Shown here in pieces: positions 16,820 to 26,818 of a stretch of 64,000 bases of DNA (position 1 is its first letter; each line of letters starts with the position of its first letter). The DNA is from Vannielia litorea (GTDB lineage Bacteria; Pseudomonadota; Alphaproteobacteria; Rhodobacterales; Rhodobacteraceae): assembly GCF_900142295.1 (NCBI RefSeq), contig NZ_FSRL01000001.1, forward strand, positions 2,914,001 through 2,978,000, written 5' to 3'. Below the pieces are notes generated by a model. The model saw only the letters and a program-made list of their open reading frames with translations. It searched no databases and was not told the origin of the DNA. The translations under genes and the position numbers were made by a program.

Positions 16820-17836
16820 ATGACTGCGCTCAAGCAATATCAACGGCTGGAAAGCGCCGGGCTCTGGCAGCCCGCGCCCGAGGCCCAGCGGCAGAACGTC
16901 ATCGTCAGCTTCGGTGACGCCTCCCTTGCCATTTCCGATACCGGCGGCCGCGTTCTGTCGCATTGGTCGCTGGCCGCCGTCGAGCGGGTGAACCCCGGCG
17001 AGACCCCCGCGCTCTACGCCCCCTCCGCCGAGGCGATGGAGCTGCTCGAGATCGAAGACGACACGATGATCGAGGCCGTCGAGCGTGTGCGCACCGCCGT
17101 CGCCCGGCGCAGGCCCCGCGAGGGCTGGCTGCGGCGGATCATCCTCTGGGGCGGTTCCGCCGCGCTGGCCGTGGCCGCCGTGGTCTGGCTGCCCGGCGCG
17201 CTCACCTCCCACACCGTCCGCGTGGTGCCCGAGCCCACCCGCGCCGCGCTCGGCGGGCAGGTGTTCCGGGCCATCGGGCGGGTCTCCGGCGCGCCCTGCC
17301 GCACGCCCCGTGGAGATCGGGCGCTGGCCCGGCTCTATACGCGGCTGATGGCCCCCGAGAAGGGCGGCCTGCTGGTCCTGCGCGGCGGAATCCGCGATAC
17401 CGTGGCCCTGCCCGGCGGCCTGATCCTGATGAACCGCGCGCTGGTCGAAGATCACGAAAGCCCCGATGTCGCGGCAGGCTACATCCTGGCCGAGGCCACG
17501 CGCTCGGCCCAGCGCGACCCGCTCGAGCGCCTGCTCGACCATGCCGGGCTGATCTCCACCATCCGCCTGCTCACCACCGGCGCCCTGCCGGAGGCAACGC
17601 TAGATGCCTACGCCGAAGAGCTGGTCGCCGCGCCCAACGCGCCGATCGACGACAATGCCCTCCTCGCCCGCTTCGCCGCCGCCCGGCTCGCCGCCACGCC
17701 CTATGCCTACGCCCTCGACGTGTCGGGCGAGAGCACCCTGGCGCTGATCGAAGCCGACCCGATGCGCGGCGGCGGCGCCGAGCCGGTGCTGGAAGACGCC
17801 GACTGGATCGCGCTGCAAGGCATCTGCGGGGAATAG
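16820..17836 (+). CDS. Membrane-anchored M48-like protein lacking the zinc motif
   Basis: This 338-residue protein has a soluble N-terminus (residues 1-105), one transmembrane helix (about 106-127) and a C-terminal domain. The domain resembles M48/Ste24-type metallopeptidases: TVALPGGLILMNRALVEDHESPDVAAGYILAE. That pattern is the family's ALPGG...VxxGLL...ELAAVLAHE order. Where the catalytic HExxH should be, the sequence reads AEATRS (224-229), so the zinc ligands are lost. It is therefore probably a pseudo-peptidase with a structural or regulatory role at the membrane. The assignment rests on the motif order only. A strong hairpin follows the stop. Confidence 0.7.
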   Translation: MTALKQYQRLESAGLWQPAPEAQRQNVIVSFGDASLAISDTGGRVLSHWSLAAVERVNPGETPALYAPSAEAMELLEIEDDTMIEAVERVRTAVARRRPREGWLRRIILWGGSAALAVAAVVWLPGALTSHTVRVVPEPTRAALGGQVFRAIGRVSGAPCRTPRGDRALARLYTRLMAPEKGGLLVLRGGIRDTVALPGGLILMNRALVEDHESPDVAAGYILAEATRSAQRDPLERLLDHAGLISTIRLLTTGALPEATLDAYAEELVAAPNAPIDDNALLARFAAARLAATPYAYALDVSGESTLALIEADPMRGGGAEPVLEDADWIALQGICGE

Positions 17837-17899
17837 GCCCGGCGACAGTCGCACGTAGGGTAGACTCCAAACCCCGGCAAACCACCCGCCCGAAAGCGC

Positions 17900-17934
17900 C
17901 GCGCCCCGCGGGATCTCTCCGGCGGGGCGCGTTT
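17900..17934. terminator. Intrinsic terminator between the M48-like and SPOR genes
   Basis: CGCGCCCCGC (17900-17909) pairs perfectly with GCGGGGCGCG (17922-17931) across 12 bases and is followed by TTTGCC. It lies in the convergent gap and may serve both genes. Confidence 0.65.
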
Positions 17935-17975
17935 GCCTGTATGGTTCTGCCTGAACTCTTTCTTGCTTCTTGGTC

Positions 17976-19259
17976 TTACCTCACGAAGGCGTCGCCAAAG
18001 CCCATGGCCCGCGCCTTCCTCACCCCGGCGTTCAGGGCGTCCCCCGCCAGCGGGCCGGCCATGACGATGGTCAACGCCTTGCCGCCCCGGGTGATGTTCT
18101 GTGTCCGCACCGGCAGCCCGGCGGCCTGAAGCCGCCCGGCGGTGCGCTTTGCATTGGCGGCTTCCCCGAAGGTGCCGACCTGGATGAACCGCGCCGCCTT
18201 CGCCCCGGCCTGGGCCTTGGGGGCCGGCGCGGCCCTGGCGGTCTTCACCACCCTCTGCGTCACCGCCGCCTTCGGTGCGCTCTTGCTCGAGATGCTGACG
18301 ATCTCGCCGGTGCTCTTCTTGCGCACGATGCGCTTTACCACCCGGCGGGTCTCCGGCGCCGCAGCGGGCCTCGCCGTCACCGTCTTGGTGCTGGTCCGGG
18401 TGCGCGGGCCGAGGTCGCGCTGCTGCTCGGCATAGGAGGTATAGGGATAGATCATCTCCGAGCGCTCGGCGGTCACGTCGCGGCCGGTGCGCACGTCGAT
18501 CAGCCGGTGCGGCACGTCCTGGGTCCAGAGCAGGGCCATCTGCTCCCGGCCCTCCTGCGTGCGCTCGCCCCGGTTGGGGTTCAGCCGCCCGTCGGTCCAG
18601 ACCCGCTTGTAGCCGCGCGGCACGCGCACCTCGGCGGGCCCGGTGGCCACCACCCGCGGCTCGGCGCCGGGTTGGGCCGGGCGCCGAACCACCCGCACCA
18701 CCCGTCCGCCCGTGGCGCGCGGCTTGGCCGTGGCCACCCGTGTCGTGGTCGGCGCCGGGGCGGTCGTGCCCGCCACGGTCGGGATCGGCTGGCCGGTGGC
18801 CGTGCTGCGCTTCGGCTGGCTCTGAACCACCTTGCGGGTCACCGTCCGGGTCTGGGTCTGGGTCTGGGTCTTGGCCTGGGTCCGGGGCGCGGTCGCCGCC
18901 TGGCGCTTCACCACGCGGGTCTGGGCCTCCGAGGCCGTCGCCTTCCGGGTGGTGGTCCTGGGCGCTTCGGCTGCCGGCGCATCGGCAACCACCGGCGCGT
19001 CGGGCGTCGGCGCCTTGGCAAAGGTCGGGCTCGCGCCGCACACCTGCTTGCGCGACCGCGACATCCGCGGCACCCAGGTCACCGCGCCGTCAAACCCGGC
19101 CCGGACAAAGACGCAGCCCTTGCTGTCAACGTATTGCGCGCCCTGGTACGACGCTGGCGGAAATTCCGCCGGCATTCCTGCCGATTGGGCCCCCGCCGTC
19201 GTTCCCGTGACGAGATACACCACTGCTACCGCCGTCGACAGTGCCCGAGCCAACATCAT
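17976..19259 (-). CDS. Exported SPOR-domain protein
   Basis: This protein of about 427 residues has a signal peptide (cleaved near AGAQ-S) and a long, low-complexity region rich in Thr, Arg, Lys and Gln, including a TQTQTQT run. A conserved central block follows (YKRVWTDGRLNPNRG...MALLWTQDVP), and the C-terminus is a SPOR domain (FIQVGTFGEAANAKRTAGRL...MAGPL). SPOR domains bind denuded peptidoglycan at division septa, so the protein is likely periplasmic and septal. I prefer ATG 19259; a GTG at 19271 and an ATG at 19256 are alternatives. The Thr-Gln run is encoded by a short GGTCTG-type repeat near 18848-18875. Confidence 0.83.
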   Translation of the reverse strand: MMLARALSTAVAVVYLVTGTTAGAQSAGMPAEFPPASYQGAQYVDSKGCVFVRAGFDGAVTWVPRMSRSRKQVCGASPTFAKAPTPDAPVVADAPAAEAPRTTTRKATASEAQTRVVKRQAATAPRTQAKTQTQTQTRTVTRKVVQSQPKRSTATGQPIPTVAGTTAPAPTTTRVATAKPRATGGRVVRVVRRPAQPGAEPRVVATGPAEVRVPRGYKRVWTDGRLNPNRGERTQEGREQMALLWTQDVPHRLIDVRTGRDVTAERSEMIYPYTSYAEQQRDLGPRTRTSTKTVTARPAAAPETRRVVKRIVRKKSTGEIVSISSKSAPKAAVTQRVVKTARAAPAPKAQAGAKAARFIQVGTFGEAANAKRTAGRLQAAGLPVRTQNITRGGKALTIVMAGPLAGDALNAGVRKARAMGFGDAFVR

Positions 19260-19325
19260 CCATGCCCCCACAATATGTAGGGGAAAGATGCCGGAACGGA
19301 AACAATCCGTAAAGGGGGAAATCGC

Positions 19326-19958
19326 TTATTTTGTGCCGAACATGCGGTCACCCGCATCCCCTAGACCCGGCATGATGTAGCCCACCTCGTTGAGCCGCTC
19401 GTCCAGCGCCGCGGTCACGATCGGCACGTCCGGATGGGCCTCCTTCATCCGCGCCACACCCTCCGGGGCAGCCAAAAGGCAGAGGAAACGGATGTTTACC
19501 GCCCCGGCCTCCTTCAGCTTGTCGATCGCGGCGGCGCTCGAGTTGCCGGTCGCCAGCATCGGATCGACGGCAATCACCATACGGTCGCCCAGTTCGGCGG
19601 GCACCTTGAAATAATATTCGACCGGCTGCAGCGTCTTTTCGTCCCGGTAGAGCCCGACAAAGCCGACCCGCGCGGAGGGGATCAGCTCCAGCACCCCGTC
19701 GAGCAGCCCGTTGCCCGCCCGCAGGATCGAGATCAGCGCCAGCTTCTTGCCGTCGAGCACCGGCGCGTCCATCTCCGTCAGCGGGGTCTCGATCCGCTTC
19801 GTGGTCATCGGCAACTCGCGGGTGACCTCATAGGCCAGCAGCTGGCTGATCTCGCGCAAAAGCTGCCGGAACACCGCCGTCGGCGTCTCCTTCTCGCGCA
19901 TCAGGGTCAGCTTGTGCTGCACCAGCGGATGGTCAACGACGGTCAGATGCCTGGTCAT
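19326..19958 (-). CDS. upp: Uracil phosphoribosyltransferase
   Basis: This 210-residue enzyme matches Upp along its full length, including the PRPP-binding loop [13 protein letters not shown] and the C-terminal uracil-binding [16 protein letters not shown]. It converts uracil and PRPP to UMP. It is the last gene of the cdd-deoA-deoB-add-upp operon; its ATG overlaps the add stop (ATGA). It returns the uracil released by pyrimidine nucleoside breakdown to the nucleotide pool. Confidence 0.95.
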   Translation of the reverse strand: MTRHLTVVDHPLVQHKLTLMREKETPTAVFRQLLREISQLLAYEVTRELPMTTKRIETPLTEMDAPVLDGKKLALISILRAGNGLLDGVLELIPSARVGFVGLYRDEKTLQPVEYYFKVPAELGDRMVIAVDPMLATGNSSAAAIDKLKEAGAVNIRFLCLLAAPEGVARMKEAHPDVPIVTAALDERLNEVGYIMPGLGDAGDRMFGTK

Positions 19959-20941
19959 GCTTTGAGCCTCTTCAGAATGTCCTCGCGGGTCGCCTCGTCG
20001 CAGAAGGCCGCGGCGATCGCGTCCTCGTTCAGCGAACGAAAATCATCCTCGTCCCAGCCGAACACCTCGTTCAGCTTTTTGTATTCCCGCGTCATCGTGG
20101 TGTGAAAGAACGGCGGATCATCGGTGCTCACCGTCACCGCCACCCCGTTCTCCCGCAGCTTCTCGATCGGGTGGTCATGCCAGTGCCGGAACACGCCCAG
20201 CGCGATGTTCGAGCCGGGGCAGACCTCCAGCGTGATCCCCTCCCGCGCCAGCCGCTCCATCAGCGCACCATCCTGACTGGCGCCCACGCCATGCCCGATC
20301 CGCTCGATGCCCGGCAGCTGGTCCAGCGTGTCGCGCACCATTTGCGCCCCGCCCCACTCGCCCGCGTGGCAGGTCAGCCGCAGCCCGGCCTCGCGCGCGC
20401 AGTCGAAGGCCCAGGCATAGTCGCCGGGCTTGCCCACCGTCTCCGCCCCCGCCATCCCGAACCCGGTGATGAAATCGCCCGCCGTCTCCGCCGCACATTC
20501 GGCGGGGGCACGGGCCTTCTCCGGCCCGAAGTGGCGGATGCAGGTGATGATCCCCTTCAAGGTGATCCCCAGGTCCTTTTCCGCGCCCTCGGCCACCTCG
20601 GCCATCGCCGCGCAATACTCCCACCAGGCCTTCACGTCGCCGCCACCGCAAAAATCGGGGCTGAGGAAGGTCTCGGCGTAGATCACGCCATGGGCGGCGC
20701 ATTCCTCCAGCACCACCCGGGTCAGCCGGGCATAGTCGGCGGGGGTGGTCAGCACCGAGGTCGCCGCCTCGTAGACCTTCAGGAACTCTGCGAAATCGGC
20801 ATAGGCATAGTTGCCCCGTTCGTCGAAGATGCCGCCGATATCGGCGTTCTTCTCCTTCGCCAGGTCGCGGATGAACGCGGGCGGCGCGGCCCCTTCGAGA
20901 TGCAGATGCAACTCGACCTTCGGCAAGTCCTTCCAGCTCAC
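19955..20941 (-). CDS. add: Adenosine deaminase
   Basis: This 328-residue amidohydrolase has the zinc motif HLHLEG near the N-terminus, [17 protein letters not shown], and STDDPPFF with the metal- and substrate-binding aspartates. It deaminates adenosine or deoxyadenosine to inosine compounds; some alphaproteobacterial members act on adenine instead, so substrate preference is not certain. I use the GTG at 20941, which overlaps the deoB stop (GTGA) and directly precedes the family N-terminus [13 protein letters not shown]. The 3' end overlaps upp. It works within the nucleoside-salvage operon. Confidence 0.92.
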   Translation of the reverse strand: MSWKDLPKVELHLHLEGAAPPAFIRDLAKEKNADIGGIFDERGNYAYADFAEFLKVYEAATSVLTTPADYARLTRVVLEECAAHGVIYAETFLSPDFCGGGDVKAWWEYCAAMAEVAEGAEKDLGITLKGIITCIRHFGPEKARAPAECAAETAGDFITGFGMAGAETVGKPGDYAWAFDCAREAGLRLTCHAGEWGGAQMVRDTLDQLPGIERIGHGVGASQDGALMERLAREGITLEVCPGSNIALGVFRHWHDHPIEKLRENGVAVTVSTDDPPFFHTTMTREYKKLNEVFGWDEDDFRSLNEDAIAAAFCDEATREDILKRLKA

Positions 20942-22134
20942 AAGAAGCTCCTTCCCGGCCCCTGCGCGGGCACGCCCAGATGCGCCGCCACGCTGGCCGC
21001 CACGTCGACAAACCCGCATTGGCCGATCTCGCCCGCACCCTGTCCGGCCACCACCACCGGCACCCGCTCGCGGGTGTGATCGGTGCCGCGCCAGGTCGGG
21101 TCGTTGCCGTGATCGGCGGTGAAAACCATCATGTCGCCCTCCCGCAGGCTGGCCAGGATCGGCGGCAGGCAGCTGTCGAACCACTCCAGCGCGCGGGCAT
21201 AGCCCGACACGTCGCGCCGGTGGCCATAGAGGCTGTCGAACTCCACGAAATTGGCAAAGGTCAGCGCGCCGTCCTCGGCCTCCTCCACCAGCCGCGCCAG
21301 CTCGCCCATGAGCGTGGCGTCATCGCCCTTCACCACGTCGTCGATGCCCTGGCCGGCAAAGATGTCCTTGATCTTGCCCACCGCATGCACCCGGCGCCCG
21401 GCGTCCTGCACCCAGTTGGTCAGCACCGGCTCGGGCGGGGTCATCGCGTAGTCGCGGCGGTTGGTGGTGCGGGTAAATCCCGCCTCCTTCGAGCCCACGA
21501 AAGGCCGGGCGATCACGCGGCCCACCCGCATGGCATGCATGGTCGGCGCGATCTCCTCGCAGAGGTCCAGCAGCCGCTCCAGCCCGAAGGTTTCTTCATG
21601 CGCCGCGATCTGCAACACCGAGTCCGCCGAGGTGTAGACGATGGGCCAGCCCGTCGCCATGTGCCGCGCGCCCTCCTCCTCGAGGATCACCGTGCCGCTC
21701 GAATGCCGGTTGCCCAGCGTTCCGCCCGCGCCCGCCATGCTGGCCAGCGCATCGAGGATCTTCTGCGGAAAGGCCGGCGTCTCATCGGGAAAGTAGTGCC
21801 AGTCCCAGGGCACCGGCACCCCCGCCAGCTCCCAGTGGCCCGAGGGCGTGTCCTTGCCGGGCGACACTTCGGTGGCACATCCCCAAAGCCCCGCAGGCTG
21901 GGCAACCTGCCCGCCGCCGCGAAAGCCCGAGGCCAGCGCCACCGCGTTCCACAGGCCCAGCCCGGCCAGCACCGGCATCTTCAACGCCCCGCTCCGGCCT
22001 TCCTCGGCGCGGCCCGCGGCACAGGCCTCGGCGATGTGGCCAAGCGTGTTCGCGCCCTCGTCGCCGAAGGCCGCCGCATCCGGCGCGCCGCCGCATCCCA
22101 CACTGTCCATGACCACAAGAAAGGCCCGCGGCAT
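20938..22134 (-). CDS. deoB: Phosphopentomutase
   Basis: This 398-residue alkaline-phosphatase-superfamily mutase has N-terminal metal site VVMDSVGCGGAPDA, the signature SPGKDTPSGHWE, and C-terminal FTADHGNDPTWRGTDHTRE with metal ligands. It interconverts ribose- or deoxyribose-1-phosphate and the 5-phosphates, linking the phosphorylases to central metabolism. It begins directly after the deoA stop with no gap, and its own stop overlaps add. Confidence 0.95.
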   Translation of the reverse strand: MPRAFLVVMDSVGCGGAPDAAAFGDEGANTLGHIAEACAAGRAEEGRSGALKMPVLAGLGLWNAVALASGFRGGGQVAQPAGLWGCATEVSPGKDTPSGHWELAGVPVPWDWHYFPDETPAFPQKILDALASMAGAGGTLGNRHSSGTVILEEEGARHMATGWPIVYTSADSVLQIAAHEETFGLERLLDLCEEIAPTMHAMRVGRVIARPFVGSKEAGFTRTTNRRDYAMTPPEPVLTNWVQDAGRRVHAVGKIKDIFAGQGIDDVVKGDDATLMGELARLVEEAEDGALTFANFVEFDSLYGHRRDVSGYARALEWFDSCLPPILASLREGDMMVFTADHGNDPTWRGTDHTRERVPVVVAGQGAGEIGQCGFVDVAASVAAHLGVPAQGPGRSFL

Positions 22135-23448
22135 CTATTCCACCCGTCCAAGCACCAGCTTCGGAGGGTTTACCGGCGTCTCGCTCAATTGGAAAGCCGC
22201 GCGGACCCAGGGCTCGAAGGCCTCGGCCTCGCTCCGCCGCGCGGCATGGATCTTCGCCAGCGGCCGCTCGGCCCCCACCCGGTCGCCGATCTGGGCAATC
22301 TGGCTCAGGCCCACCGCCGGGTTGATCCGGTCGCGCGCCCGCTTGCGCCCGCCGCCCATCGCCACCACCGCCAGCCCCAGCGCCTCGGTGTCGATCGCCT
22401 CCACGTAGCCCTCGCGCTCCGGCTTTGCCCGCAGGGTCGCCGGGGCCGCCGGCAACCGGTCGCGCCAGCGGCTGAGAAAGTCGCTCGGCCCCCCCATCGC
22501 CGCCACCATCCGACCCATCCGCTCCGCGGCATGGCCCGATCGGATCTTGTCGAGGATCATGTCGGCCCCGTCATAGGCGTTCCTGGTCACCCCCACCATC
22601 GCCAGCAGTTCTCCGCCGAGCTTGGCCGAAAGGTGGCTGAGCGGTCCCGAGGCACCGGAGCCGGTGAGCGTGTCCATCGCCTCCGTCACCTCCACCGCAT
22701 TGCCCGCCGAGCGCACCAGCGGCTGGCTCATGTCGGTGATCAGCGCCCGCGTGGCGCAGCCCGCGCCATTGGCCGTCTCCACCAGCGAGCCCGCCAGCTC
22801 CCGCGCCGCCTCCGGCGTCTTCATGAAGGCCCCGGCGCCGCACTTCACGTCGAGCACGAGGCCCTGCAACCCGGCGGCCAGCTTCTTGGAGAGGATCGAG
22901 GCGGTGATCAGGTCGAGGCTCTCCACCGTGCCGGTCACGTCGCGCACCGCGTAGAGCCTCTTGTCGGCAGGCGCCACATCGACCGAGGCCGAGGCGATGG
23001 CGCAGCCCACCTCGCGGGTGATCCTCTGCAGCTTCTCCACCGAGATCTCGGGGTTGAAGCCGGGAATCGCCTCCAGCTTGTCGAGCGTGCCGCCAGTATG
23101 GCCCAGGCCGCGCCCCGAGATCATCGGCACGAAGACCCCGCAGGCCGCCAGCGCCGGGGCCAGCACGAGGCTCACGCAATCGCCCACCCCGCCGGTCGAG
23201 TGCTTGTCCACCACCGGGCCGGGCAGATCCCACGAGAGCACCTCGCCCGAATCCCGCATCGCCAGCGTCAGCGCCACCCGCGCCTCGGCGCTCAGCGGCG
23301 CATGGCAGACCCCCATGGCAAAGGCCCCCACCTGCGCGTCGCTGACCCCCTCGTCGGCCAGCGCGCGGGCGAACCAGTCCACCGCCTCCGCACTCAGACT
23401 CTCGCCGCGCCGCAGGGCGTTCAGCACCTTCCGTGCATCCATGGTCAC
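22135..23448 (-). CDS. deoA: Thymidine phosphorylase
   Basis: This 437-residue enzyme has the phosphate-binding signature KHSTGGVGD and the family segments MISGRGLGHTGGTLDKLEAIPGF and KKLAAGLQGLVLDVKCG. It splits thymidine or deoxyuridine with phosphate to the free base and deoxyribose-1-phosphate. GTG 23448 is taken as start because it overlaps the cdd stop (GTGA); an ATG two codons later (23442) is possible. It is the second gene of the operon, between cytidine deaminase and the mutase, which is the biochemical order. Confidence 0.95.
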   Translation of the reverse strand: MTMDARKVLNALRRGESLSAEAVDWFARALADEGVSDAQVGAFAMGVCHAPLSAEARVALTLAMRDSGEVLSWDLPGPVVDKHSTGGVGDCVSLVLAPALAACGVFVPMISGRGLGHTGGTLDKLEAIPGFNPEISVEKLQRITREVGCAIASASVDVAPADKRLYAVRDVTGTVESLDLITASILSKKLAAGLQGLVLDVKCGAGAFMKTPEAARELAGSLVETANGAGCATRALITDMSQPLVRSAGNAVEVTEAMDTLTGSGASGPLSHLSAKLGGELLAMVGVTRNAYDGADMILDKIRSGHAAERMGRMVAAMGGPSDFLSRWRDRLPAAPATLRAKPEREGYVEAIDTEALGLAVVAMGGGRKRARDRINPAVGLSQIAQIGDRVGAERPLAKIHAARRSEAEAFEPWVRAAFQLSETPVNPPKLVLGRVE

Positions 23449-23882
23449 ATTCCGGAATCCGAGGGGCCGGCATCCAAGGGGCCGGCATCCGAGGGGCCGG
23501 TCATGTGGCCCGCACCGAAGGCACCCGGCAGCAGCGCGCCCACCGTCGTCTCCAGAACCTCGCCCCGCGTGGTGGCCAGCGTCACCTTCACCTCGCGCGC
23601 CGCGAACTCGGCCAGCTTCTGCCGGCAGCCTCCGCAGGGCGGTACCGGCGCCGGGCTGTCGGCGATCACCGCCACCTCCGCAATCTCGGTCTCACCGCCC
23701 AGCACCATCGCCGCAATCGCGCCCGCCTCGGCGCAGGTGCCCTCCGGATAGGCCACGTTCTCCACGTTCACCCCCTGGTAGACCGCACCCGACACCGCGC
23801 GGATCGCGGCCCCGACCTTGAACTGCGAATAGGGCGCGTAGGCCTTGTCCCGGGCCTCCCGCGCCGCTTCCACCAAACTCAT
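23445..23882 (-). CDS. cdd: Cytidine deaminase with a repeat-derived C-terminal tail
   Basis: This 145-residue zinc enzyme has ligands Cys50, Cys83 and Cys86 and catalytic Glu52 (GTCAEAGAI, PPCGGCRQK). It deaminates cytidine and deoxycytidine to uridine forms, feeding deoA and upp. I choose ATG 23882 because GGAG lies six bases upstream; ATGs at 23885 and 23894 are in frame but too close to it. The normal tetrameric cytidine deaminase fold ends near residue 125. Residues 126-145 are a Gly/Pro/Ser/Asp tail encoded by three 15-bp direct repeats. This is the first gene of the operon. Confidence 0.93.
   Translation of the reverse strand: MSLVEAAREARDKAYAPYSQFKVGAAIRAVSGAVYQGVNVENVAYPEGTCAEAGAIAAMVLGGETEIAEVAVIADSPAPVPPCGGCRQKLAEFAAREVKVTLATTRGEVLETTVGALLPGAFGAGHMTGPSDAGPLDAGPSDSGM
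23457..23501 (+). repeat. Three 15-bp tandem repeats in the 3' end of cdd
   Basis: The unit ATCCGAGGGGCCGGC occurs three times (23457-23471, 23472-23486, 23487-23501) with one or two changes. On the coding strand it keeps the frame and gives the repeating peptide DAGP(S/L). Confidence 0.85.
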
Positions 23883-24255
23883 CATGATCTCCATACTGCA
23901 TGGCGGATGTTCCGGATCATGTCCGCCCGCCTTCCTTGCGCGCAAACCGCGCCTGATACCGACCTGAATGCACATGCCCCGGGGAGCGATCCTGGCCCGG
24001 GCAGGGCACGCCCGCCGCCCGTCAGACCGCTCGCCCGATAGGCTCTTGATGACCGAACACCATGTTCCGCCACCAACTTCAATACCGGCACATGCTAACC
24101 CGAAAATTACCTGCCCGAAACATGAAATGCCAGAATGCAAACGCCGCATGACAGTTCTGCGGCGCGGCGGGGCGCCGGGCTTGAAGGGCGGCGCGTTCTG
24201 TGTCATTCCGCTGTGGACGAGATGGTTTAACGTTAAACCACTTGCGGGAGGCCCC
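23883..24255. other. Divergent intergenic region between cdd operon and maeB
   Basis: This 373-base stretch has no convincing gene. It must hold the leftward promoter of the nucleoside operon and the rightward promoter of maeB. The only clear element is the 18-bp palindrome at 24223-24240. The middle part (about 24060-24135) is noticeably richer in A and T than its surroundings, which fits a promoter zone. Confidence 0.5.
24223..24240. promoter_or_regulatory. Perfect 18-bp palindrome upstream of maeB
   Basis: TGGTTTAACGTTAAACCA is perfectly self-complementary with a central CG, as in many LacI-family operators. It ends 15 bases before the maeB ATG and abuts the GCGGGAGG ribosome site, so a bound repressor would block expression. 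Confidence 0.65.
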
Positions 24256-26535
<2,280 letters not shown>

Positions 26536-26566
26536 CTTAGGCTCCGGGCCCGCACCGCCGTGACGC

Positions 26567-26582
26567 GAGGCCGAAGGGCCTC
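26567..26582 (+). terminator. Hairpin after maeB
   Basis: GAGGCC (26567-26572) and GGCCTC (26577-26582) form a 6-bp stem with a GAAG loop, 32 bases after the stop. There is no T-run. Confidence 0.35.
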
Positions 26583-26634
26583 AAGGAGCGGCCGCGGCGA
26601 TTCTGCGCCGGGTTAGCAATTCATCGGCACTGAC

Positions 26635-26724
26635 TTTGCAAACACTCCCGCGCTTTGCACAGCCGCCACTTTCCTGCGCGCCATTTGCAAAACTTTGCAC
26701 CCCTGTTAGCGCCGAAACTGCAAA
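26635..26724. promoter_or_regulatory. Cluster of TTTGCAAA-type sites upstream of prpE (PccR/ScfR-like)
   Basis: TTTGCAAA occurs at 26635-26642 and 26684-26691, with partial copies TTTGCA at 26654-26659, TTTGCAC at 26694-26700 and TGCAAA at 26719-26724. The short-chain acyl-CoA regulator PccR of Rhodobacter sphaeroides is known to bind paired TTTGCAAA motifs upstream of propionyl-CoA assimilation genes, so these are likely its sites. Confidence 0.65.
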
Positions 26725-26818
26725 TATTTCGCGGCCTTCTGCCGCGCCCGGTGCCAGAACGCTTGCCAGAGACGCCCCCGTCTCCCTACACCCGATCCAA
26801 CGAGGAGGAGGCTCGACC

